A stretch of 22,809 nt of DNA from Bacteroidota bacterium (lineage in GTDB: Bacteria > Bacteroidota > Bacteroidia > Chitinophagales > Chitinophagaceae), in contig JAFAEW010000060.1 in the NCBI GenBank assembly GCA_023423835.1, forward strand, positions 1 through 22,809, written 5' to 3'. Below, one piece after another: positions 8,112 through 13,705 of the stretch. Under the pieces are notes generated by a model, which did no database searches, had not been told where the DNA came from, and saw only the letters and a program-made list of their open reading frames with translations. Within the stretch, counting starts at the first letter, position 1. Each line of letters begins with the position of its first letter. Made by a program: the position numbers and the translations under genes.

Positions 8112-8779
8112 CCGTTTGTGAATTTGTACCCCATTCCGTAAATCGATTTGATATAGTCGTAGTTTCCGGCTTCAAGTAGCTTTCGCCGCAGGTTTTTGAT
8201 ATGAGTGTAAATAAAATCAGAATTGCCATATAATTCCACTCCCCAGAGATGTTCGGCAATTGCATCTTTGGAGATGATCCTGTTTTTATTCGAGATGAAA
8301 TAAAGCAACAGTTCAAACTCTTTCCTCGTGAGCTCAACAGGAGATTCATTAATGAAAACTGCTTTGTTCATTGTATCCACAGTTAAATCTTCAAAACGAA
8401 GAAGACTGTTACCACTGAAATTTTTACGACGGATAATGGCTGCTATCCGGGCATTCAATTCCGAAAGATGAAACGGTTTTGCAAGATAGTCGTCAGCACC
8501 AAGATTTAAGCCTTCTATTTTGTCTTCAAGAGAGCCTTTGGCTGAAATAATCAATACTCCGTCGTTCTTATTTTCTTTCTTCAATTCAGAAAGAATTTTC
8601 AAACCACAGCCTCCCTGCAAAGAAATGTCGAGCAGAATACAATCATAATCGCCGGAAAAAATCTTTTGAACGGCAGAGAAGTAATCAGACGCGGTTTCGC
8701 ACAGATAATCCTGACCGCTTAGATAATCCACGATACTTTCTCTCAAATCTTTTTCATCTTCAATAACTAATATTTTCAA
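8108..8779 (-). CDS. OmpR-family response regulator
   Basis: A 223-residue regulator with an N-terminal receiver domain (MKILVIEDEKD; acidic pocket E7/D8, phosphorylated D51 in CILLDIS, conserved S79 and K101 in YLAKPF) and a C-terminal winged-helix DNA-binding domain at about 125-221 (ELTRKEFELLLYF, HIKNLRRKL, YIKSIYGMGYKF). The start codon is TTG at 8779. A stop codon lies two codons upstream in frame, and the protein begins exactly where receiver domains normally begin, so the non-ATG start is convincing. It is the first gene of the regulator-kinase pair and probably controls the downstream efflux operon, perhaps together with its own transcription. Confidence 0.93.
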   Translation of the reverse strand: MKILVIEDEKDLRESIVDYLSGQDYLCETASDYFSAVQKIFSGDYDCILLDISLQGGCGLKILSELKKENKNDGVLIISAKGSLEDKIEGLNLGADDYLAKPFHLSELNARIAAIIRRKNFSGNSLLRFEDLTVDTMNKAVFINESPVELTRKEFELLLYFISNKNRIISKDAIAEHLWGVELYGNSDFIYTHIKNLRRKLLEAGNYDYIKSIYGMGYKFTNG

Positions 8780-9008
8780 ATTCTACTTTTTTTCTTCGCA
8801 TGTTGTATTTAACCGCTTTAGCTCAGGTAAAGATAAAAAAGGAATAGGCTGAAGGAATGGAATCAGCAAGTTTCCTCACTCGAGAGGAAGCTAGATTATT
8901 CCCCTTATATGAACGAATCTTGCCATCTTCTTTCATAACTAGATATGAGTCGGGATTGAAGCCGAAAAGGTCTCGATAATGGTTATCAGTAACACTCTAC
9001 CTTCCCTC

Positions 9009-10127
9009 CTACTTTACCGGCACCATCTTCAAACAAACCGGCTGCGGAACATCAATTTTCACATTCGTATCCTGCAAAATTCCGAAATTCCGGTTGATGA
9101 TGAATATCTGAATATTATTGCTGTCGCGATTGGCAACGAGCAAAAATCTGCCGCTCGGATCGATCATGAAATTTCTCGGATGCTGTCCCACTATCTGCAC
9201 TCCGTTTTCCGCAAGCTTTCCATCAGATGCCACTTTGTACATTCCGATATTATTGGATGTGCCGCGATTTGAAGTGTATAGAAATCTCCCGTCATTGCTG
9301 ATGTGGATATCCGCACTGCCCCTCTCTCCTTTCGGATCGGGATTACCAACGGTTTGAATTTCGGTGAGCGTGCCGTTATCATAGGCATATACAATGATAG
9401 TTCCTGAAAGTTCATTCAACAAATAAGCGAATTTACCATTAGGTGAAAAAACCATGTGCCTTGGTCCACTGCCATCCGGAACGGTATAGTACTCGGGATC
9501 GAGAATTTTTACCGGTTCAGCAGCGTTTGCATCAAAGCCATATCTGTAAAGCCGGTCATTCCCTAAATCGGGAACAAAAACAAATTTTTGATCAGGACTG
9601 AAATTAACCGAATGCGGATGCGGCATTTCCTGTCTTTCTACATTTACCCCATATCCTTCATGACGAATTATTTGTGCAGCCGGTTGCAAAGATCCATCGG
9701 CATTGGTTTTAAATACCGCCAGATTGCCCCCGCTATAGTTGGCAACAATCACATTTTTTCCGGTGCTGTCTATGGCCACATAGGCTGGATTATCGCCCTG
9801 CGTTGGCTGTTTATTCAAAAACTTCAATTCGCCTTTCGCCTTATCAAATGCAAAGGCACTTATATCGCCTCCGTTTTCACCTTCATTTTCATTTACGGCA
9901 TACACAAATTTCTGGTCAGGAGAAATTGCAAGATAAGAAGGATTCTGAACCCCTTTTGCAACGCTCATTAAAGTAGATTCATTTTTATTGGGATTAAAAC
10001 GATATACATAAATTCCTTCGCTTTTACCCGAATTGGTGTAGGTGCCCACCAGTAGATATTGTATTGGATTCTGGGCGTTTACAAAAGAAAAAGCAAATAG
10101 AAATAAAGCAAGAAATAATTTCTTCAT
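9009..10127 (-). CDS. Lactonase family protein, secreted seven-bladed beta-propeller
   Basis: A 372-residue protein with a signal peptide (MKKLFLALFLFAFSFVNAQ) and repeated propeller blades of the 6-phosphogluconolactonase/PF10282 type: YLLVGTYTNSGKSEGIYVYRF at the start, then NPSYLAISPDQKFVYAVNE, NPAYVAIDSTGKNVIVANY, HPHSVNFSPDQKFVFVPDLG, GPRHMVFSPNGKFAYLLNE and ADIHISNDGRFLYTSNRG. Bacterial members are named for lactonase activity on phosphogluconolactone, but an exported copy cannot meet that cytosolic substrate, so its real substrate is uncertain; a periplasmic sugar lactone is possible. It stands alone, about 230 bp upstream of the regulator gene on the same strand. Confidence in the fold is high and in the reaction low. 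Confidence 0.85.
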   Translation of the reverse strand: MKKLFLALFLFAFSFVNAQNPIQYLLVGTYTNSGKSEGIYVYRFNPNKNESTLMSVAKGVQNPSYLAISPDQKFVYAVNENEGENGGDISAFAFDKAKGELKFLNKQPTQGDNPAYVAIDSTGKNVIVANYSGGNLAVFKTNADGSLQPAAQIIRHEGYGVNVERQEMPHPHSVNFSPDQKFVFVPDLGNDRLYRYGFDANAAEPVKILDPEYYTVPDGSGPRHMVFSPNGKFAYLLNELSGTIIVYAYDNGTLTEIQTVGNPDPKGERGSADIHISNDGRFLYTSNRGTSNNIGMYKVASDGKLAENGVQIVGQHPRNFMIDPSGRFLLVANRDSNNIQIFIINRNFGILQDTNVKIDVPQPVCLKMVPVK

Positions 10128-10643
10128 CGAAATAGTTGTTTAGTTATGGCTAAGATAATTTAGATAATTGATATTGCCGGAAGAATGAACAGCCGATAAA
10201 TTAATAAGCTGTTAATTGAAAAAACTACTATTCCAATTTCCTCCGTCAATAGTGGGAGTTTTCCGTTACTTTGACTCAGAGATGCGAGATAAAATGAACG
10301 TCGTCTTTTATCGCAAAGCAGAGTGAGCTTACCAAAAGGTAAGTACTGTTCGTCAGTTTGATTTACTTCCCAGGGAATCATTTACTTCAATTTCCAGCAA
10401 AAAAAATTTGGGAATTGAAAAAAGAAGAGGTATTTTTTGGCAATGGTTTCACATGTAAAACCGTATAAAAATTCCTTAATGTCATCCTCATGTTTTCGTC
10501 TATTGAAGAACTTTTCAGTGATATCAGTCCTCCTCCGGAGCGATGGGCGCAAGGTTTATCGATGCAAAATTAATAGAACCTTCAAATGTTTTCCGTTTCC
10601 CTAATCTACAGCAAAACTGCTTTTACCGTAAAAACAAATCCAC
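10128..10643. other. 516-bp intergenic region with one inverted repeat
   Basis: It lies between the divergently transcribed lactonase (minus) and lipoprotein (plus) genes, so it should contain both promoters, but no exact TAnnTTTG box was found close to either start. An imperfect inverted repeat has arms at 10386-10395 and 10410-10419 (9 of 10 pairs) with an A-rich loop. A minus-strand frame of 73 codons (10160-10381) has no recognisable motif and is probably not a gene. No RNA gene was recognised. Confidence 0.4.
10386..10419. repeat. Imperfect inverted repeat (10-bp arms, 14-nt loop)
   Basis: The left arm TTCAATTTCC and right arm GGGAATTGAA pair at 9 of 10 positions across an A-rich loop. 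There is no T-run on either strand of the terminator type, and no adjacent gene end. It could be a protein-binding site in the divergent promoter region or a chance hairpin. Confidence 0.3.
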
Positions 10644-11075
10644 ATGTTTCAAAAAATCTTACCCGTATTCTTTCTATTCATTTTAATATCGGCCTGCGAA
10701 AAGAACTACGACAGGCATAATCTTATTTTATACGATAAACCTTTACCTGTGATTCAATCCTACATTCAAGGTAATTGGAAATTAGAATATGAAAAAGGAG
10801 GGTTTTGTGGTCGATGTGTTACATATATTCCAGATTTCTACTGGTATTTCGGACCAGGGGATGTAGTAAGACAAACTTATCGGGATACATTGATAACAGA
10901 TGGTTCAATCATTTGGGAATGGAGCAAACCATCAAATTTTGATGAAACGTACATAATGAATTTTTCAGACGCAAGAGGGTACCCGTGCTTATACGTAGTG
11001 TATGAACTGAAAAATGACACGCTGATTTTAGCCGATGCAGGTAGCGACCCTATGTTTTATTATTTAACGAAATAA
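10644..11075 (+). CDS. Hypothetical lipoprotein, possibly lipocalin-like
   Basis: A 143-residue protein with a lipoprotein signal peptide (MFQKILPVFFLFILISAC, lipidated C18). The mature part contains IQGNWKLEYEKGGFCGRC, then several short beta-strand-like segments (FYWYFGPGDVVR, SIIWEW, LYVVYELKNDTLILAD). The W-K/Y pattern at the start of the mature domain resembles small lipocalin-like lipoproteins common in Bacteroidota, but the match is weak and no function is assigned. It should sit on the inner or outer membrane facing the periplasm or the surface. It is the only plus-strand gene in the first 18 kb, it borders a decayed toxin-antitoxin copy, and its 3' end overlaps the 3' end of that relic. 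It may be an accessory gene. Confidence 0.7.
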   Translation: MFQKILPVFFLFILISACEKNYDRHNLILYDKPLPVIQSYIQGNWKLEYEKGGFCGRCVTYIPDFYWYFGPGDVVRQTYRDTLITDGSIIWEWSKPSNFDETYIMNFSDARGYPCLYVVYELKNDTLILADAGSDPMFYYLTK

Positions 11076-11350
11076 TTTAAAATTAAACAGGTCCTGTTTG
11101 TCGGCTATTTCATTCCCAAAACCAAAACATGGCAAATAAGTAAAGTCAATTGCGAAATGTCCGCCTTCCGTCCTGATTCTTTGCGAAATTGTTTTGACGG
11201 GAGAGTCCTTTACCAAGAACCGGTCACGTCCTTTCCCGGTCATTGTAATATGGGTGTGATAAAACTACTCGTTGCGTTCAACTGAAGGAGAAATATTTCT
11301 AAGAGGCAGTTTCCACATGCAGTGTCTCCTGATATCCGACCATAGCTCTC
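11064..11350 (-). pseudogene. Decayed second copy of higBA (relic)
   Basis: Bases 11092-11114 match 11525-11547 inside intact higA at 22 of 23 positions and in the same reading frame (NEIADKQD here, NEIANKQE in HigA). Further right, gapped similarity continues: 11115-11140 resembles 11573-11606. An open frame 11243-11064 reads LVKDSPVKTISQ where HigA has LSKDIGVPQTRISQ. About 11285-11345 resembles the 3' end of higB (TGGtCGGAT and GTGGAA blocks), in the same toxin-then-antitoxin order. Large deletions separate the matching blocks, and the 5' part of the toxin is missing towards the hairpin at 11373. I read this as a degenerate tandem duplicate of the module. The 22/23 block is firm; the rest is alignment by eye. 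The remaining 59-codon frame is unlikely to be functional. Confidence 0.5.
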
Positions 11351-11372
11351 TAAACTATTTGATTTTTGGCAA

Positions 11373-11405
11373 GGCATCGTCCTTCGGGAAAGACGATGCC
11401 CGACA
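11373..11405 (+). repeat. REP-like palindromic element, copy 1
   Basis: A perfect 9-bp stem, GGCATCGTC (11373-11381) with GACGATGCC (11392-11400), closes over CTTCGGGAAA, followed by GACA at 11402-11405. The core GCATCGTC...GACGATGC and the trailing yyGACA recur in copies 2 and 3. It lies between intact higA and the decayed higBA copy. A run of eight T's follows on the plus strand, but about 12 nt after the stem, so it is not a standard terminator. Confidence 0.75.
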
Positions 11406-11490
11406 TTAAAGGATTTTTTTTAAAAAGTTTTCTTTTTAATACTAATAATACTATTGGGCGCTTCCCCTGACGGCCAATTAAACAAATCTT

Positions 11491-11781
11491 TTATGATTGT
11501 ATTTTAATGATTCTATCGATTTCTTCCTGTTTGTTGGCTATTTCATTTTCAATATCAAAATCGTCCTGCAGGCCCAACCAAAACTTCGGTGAATTTGCAA
11601 AATAAGCACTTAGTCTCAACGCTGTATCTGCTGATATACGTCGGTTTCCTTTAAGAATTTGAGAAATCCTTGTTTGTGGAACTCCAATGTCTTTTGAAAG
11701 CTTGTACTGTGAGATATCCAAAGGCTTCAAGAATTCTTCGAGCAAAATTTCACCGGGTGATATGTTTCTTAACTTGTCCAT
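11491..11781 (-). CDS. higA: HigA-family antitoxin (XRE helix-turn-helix)
   Basis: A 96-residue protein of the HigA/VapI antitoxin type. It begins with the characteristic ISPGEILLEEFLKPLDISQYKLSKDIGV, followed by the recognition helix region PQTRISQILKGNRRIS, ADTALRLSAYF and NSPKFWLGLQDDFD. The helix-turn-helix covers about residues 22-62. It should neutralise HigB by binding it and repress the operon by binding the operator near the toxin start. The C-terminal tail (ENEIANKQEEIDRIIKIQS) is also found in degraded form about 430 bp downstream. The gene follows higB with an 11-bp gap in the usual higBA order. Downstream lies REP-like copy 1. Confidence 0.92.
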   Translation of the reverse strand: MDKLRNISPGEILLEEFLKPLDISQYKLSKDIGVPQTRISQILKGNRRISADTALRLSAYFANSPKFWLGLQDDFDIENEIANKQEEIDRIIKIQS

Positions 11782-11792
11782 GTTTTCGTTGT

Positions 11793-12074
11793 TTAATGAT
11801 AGTCGATAATGGAAATTTCAAAAGCGTTTGTGTTCTTCCACTTGAAAATAATCCGCCATTGTTTATTGATTCTTATGCTATAATATTCCTTTAAATCTCC
11901 TTTGAGTTTTTCTAAATGATTAGCGGGTGGAATTCTCAGATCGTTTATGTCTGTTGAATTGTTTATCATTCTCAGCTTTCGACGAGCAACATCCTGAATT
12001 TCCCTTGGAAATTTTTTAGATATTTCTCCTTCCCAAATTCTTTCTGTTTCTTTGTCGCCGAAGGAAACATTCAT
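11793..12074 (-). CDS. higB: HigB-family toxin (RelE/ParE superfamily, type II)
   Basis: A 93-residue basic protein with the HigB signature: an N-terminal helix region (ETERIWEGEISKKFPREIQDVARRKLRMI), a central DLRIPPANHLEKLKGDLKEYYSIRI and the C-terminal strand set QWRIIFKWKNTNAFEISIIDYH. Members of this family (PF05015) are ribosome-dependent mRNA endonucleases. Basic residues of the type expected for activity are present (K56/K58 area, R68, R74, K78), and no truncation is visible, so the toxin looks intact. It is the first gene of the pair; a TACCTTTG box and a 13-bp palindrome lie immediately upstream, and two REP-like hairpins lie further upstream. Confidence 0.92.
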   Translation of the reverse strand: MNVSFGDKETERIWEGEISKKFPREIQDVARRKLRMINNSTDINDLRIPPANHLEKLKGDLKEYYSIRINKQWRIIFKWKNTNAFEISIIDYH

Positions 12075-12081
12075 ACTTTCT

Positions 12082-12094
12082 ACGTTACTAACGT
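12082..12094. promoter_or_regulatory. Candidate HigA operator palindrome
   Basis: ACGTTAcTAACGT is a perfect 6+1+6 palindrome between the -7 box and the higB start codon, 7 bp upstream of the ATG. Its position over the expected transcription start and its symmetry fit the autoregulatory operator of a HigA-type dimer. Binding has not been shown; this is inference from site placement. Confidence 0.55.
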
Positions 12095-12102
12095 CAAAGG
12101 TA
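12095..12102 (-). promoter_or_regulatory. Putative -7 promoter box of higBA
   Basis: The minus strand reads TACCTTTG, an exact TAnnTTTG match, directly abutting the palindrome at 12082-12094 and 20 bp upstream of the higB ATG. No clear -33 TTTG is present. Confidence 0.5.
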
Positions 12103-12177
12103 ACTAAATTTCTGAATCTACTGATCTCCAGGAAAAGTTTTTAAAGAGGAACCCAGCTTAAAATGGTTCCTACCCCC

Positions 12178-12210
12178 TGTCAAGCATCGTCTCCTGCTAA
12201 GGGACGATGC
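12178..12210 (-). repeat. REP-like palindromic element, copy 2 (inverted)
   Basis: The stem GCATCGTC (12184-12191) pairs with GACGATGC (12203-12210); three more pairs are possible inside, around the loop GCTA. Read on the minus strand it ends GACGATGCttGACA, the same trailing sequence as copies 1 and 3, so it is inverted relative to them. It lies about 100 bp upstream of higB. Confidence 0.72.
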
Positions 12211-12237
12211 GCTACACCGCCTTTGGGTATTGACAAC

Positions 12238-12269
12238 GCATCGTCCTCCGGGAGAGACGATGCTCGACA
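12238..12269 (+). repeat. REP-like palindromic element, copy 3
   Basis: The stem GCATCGTC (12238-12245) with GACGATGC (12256-12263) closes over CTCCGGGAGA, which forms a further CTC/GAG helix. The trailing tcGACA ends at 12269. With copy 2 it makes an outward-symmetric pair (TGTC at 12178-12181 and GACA at 12266-12269), like the paired REP units of a BIME. Copies 1 and 3 agree closely over about 30 bases. Confidence 0.75.
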
Positions 12270-12280
12270 CAAACCCGGCG

Positions 12281-12472
12281 TTATCTACTTTCTTCTTTTC
12301 TGTTAAACCTTGACAAAAGAAAAAATACCAGGGTCACACCATAAGTAACAAGTGCGCTTGAGAACCAATAATGGCTGGCGATGCGATTTCTGTACAATAC
12401 ATAGATGGCGCCGATGATTGTAGCCAGTGCACCGGCTATTAATAATATCACAATAATTTTTCGGGAGTTCAT
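12281..12472 (-). CDS. Small two-helix membrane protein, unknown function
   Basis: A 63-residue protein with two predicted transmembrane helices: about residues 5-26 (IIVILLIAGALATIIGAIYVLY) and about 36-54 (WFSSALVTYGVTLVFFLLSR), joined by a short basic loop and ended by a charged tail NRKEESR. The composition is that of a real inner-membrane protein rather than a random frame, and there is no competing frame. No family was recognised. It lies immediately left of the TIM-barrel gene on the same strand, separated by 143 bp, and just right of REP-like copy 3. Confidence 0.6.
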   Translation of the reverse strand: MNSRKIIVILLIAGALATIIGAIYVLYRNRIASHYWFSSALVTYGVTLVFFLLSRFNRKEESR

Positions 12473-12615
12473 AAAAATCCTTTTTCAGTTTTAGGAAATT
12501 CTTCTACGTTAAACCTGATCATATACTGCCCAACCCATTCCCCAGGGTTTGCCCTTACAGAAAGGATTCCGAAAATGAGCAGAAAGCTGCTTTTTAAATT
12601 AAATCAAATACCGTC

Positions 12616-13530
12616 TTAATATCCCCATTTTTTCATTGCATCATAATCTTCCCGTATCGCATCAACCGGGTCTTGACCCTGGTAAGATTCCTGTTCTACC
12701 ACATAGTAAATCGTTCCGCCTTTCTTTTTAAAATCATCGCAAATTTGCTTTACCGGCAACACACCTTTACCGAGGACGGTGCTTTCGTAACCTCCCGCCA
12801 TTTCACCTTTTCCGCTTTTGATTTCATCTTTTACATGCAACAACTCAAAACGGTTTGGGTAGCGACTTAAGATATCCAACGCTCTCCCTCCCGCTCCATA
12901 CATGTTGCCGATATCCATTTGCTGGGCAACAAGAGCAGGATCGGTATTATCAAGAATCAGATCGTACAATGTTTGTCCATCAAGCTTTACCGTAAATTCG
13001 AAATCGTGGTTATGATAACCGAATTTCATTCCCTGTTTTTGACACAATTCTCCGCATTTATTGAAAACATCCATATACCGCTTGAAGTCTGAAATATTCT
13101 TTCGCATGCTGTCATCCAACCATGGACTTATTACATATTTTTGTTCCACCGTTGCGGCATCATCAACCGTATATTTCCACTTATCGGTGAAATCATTTTT
13201 CTGTGCGTCCCAATCGTCTTTACCCAAAACCGTATGTCCGCTCGGCATTTTCATTCCGAGATCATCCAACACTTTTTTAAACTCTGTTGCAGTATATCCG
13301 TAAAATTTCCGGTTTACATAGTTGGCGTGTTCTACGTTTTTGTATCCCATTGCTGCCACTTTTTTAAGGGTTGGCAACGGTTCTTTATGCATCGCGTCTC
13401 TTACAGAATACAATTGAATACTGAGTACGGTGTCATCTTTGAAGGCGGCAAATATTTTATCAGAAAACAGAGCAGTACCGGCAATGGCGAGGGCACTTTT
13501 TTTGACGAAGCTTCTTCTTGATTGGCTCAT
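12616..13530 (-). CDS. Tat-exported sugar phosphate isomerase/epimerase-like TIM barrel
   Basis: A 304-residue protein with a twin-arginine signal (QSRRSFVKKSALAIAGTALF) and an AP-endonuclease-2/xylose-isomerase-like barrel (PF01261). Expected metal and catalytic positions are visible: GYHNHDFEF (H173, H175), MDIGNMYGAGG (D206), LLHVKDE (H232) and YYVVEQE (E279/E281). The domain is usually found in enzymes that isomerise or epimerise sugars, and Bacteroidota have many exported paralogues near carbohydrate genes; here no polysaccharide-utilisation genes adjoin it. Tat export implies folding, possibly with a metal cofactor, in the cytoplasm. The substrate is unknown. A TATATTCG element at 13569-13576 on the minus strand might be a variant -7 box. 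Confidence 0.88.
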   Translation of the reverse strand: MSQSRRSFVKKSALAIAGTALFSDKIFAAFKDDTVLSIQLYSVRDAMHKEPLPTLKKVAAMGYKNVEHANYVNRKFYGYTATEFKKVLDDLGMKMPSGHTVLGKDDWDAQKNDFTDKWKYTVDDAATVEQKYVISPWLDDSMRKNISDFKRYMDVFNKCGELCQKQGMKFGYHNHDFEFTVKLDGQTLYDLILDNTDPALVAQQMDIGNMYGAGGRALDILSRYPNRFELLHVKDEIKSGKGEMAGGYESTVLGKGVLPVKQICDDFKKKGGTIYYVVEQESYQGQDPVDAIREDYDAMKKWGY

Positions 13531-13705
13531 TGTAAATCGTTTTGAATCATTTAATTGTTGAGTAGAAACGAATATAAATTTTTTTGACTGAATTTGCGAT
13601 AGTTTGAATTAAAAACGGCGATTTGACCGGCTGTCATTGTTTTTCAATCCCATTGATCGGACTCACTGTCTCTGGGTTTTTTGAGGCAAATAACCAGGAG
13701 GATCA

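Noticed and set aside
8872..8889. TTCCTC/GAGGAA hairpin between the lactonase and regulator genes
   Set aside because: Six-base stem with no T-run on either strand; weak and unsupported as a terminator or site.
10160..10381. 73-codon minus-strand frame in the lactonase-lipoprotein gap
   Set aside because: No domain, signal or compositional support; it reads like translated intergenic DNA.
11373..11425. REP-like copy 1 plus a T-run as an intrinsic terminator
   Set aside because: The T-run begins about 12 nt after the stem, the plus-strand gene ended some 300 bp earlier, and the same hairpin recurs upstream of higB where no gene ends.
11373..12269. The repeats as a CRISPR array
   Set aside because: Only three copies, with irregular spacing, mixed orientation and genes between them; no cas genes.
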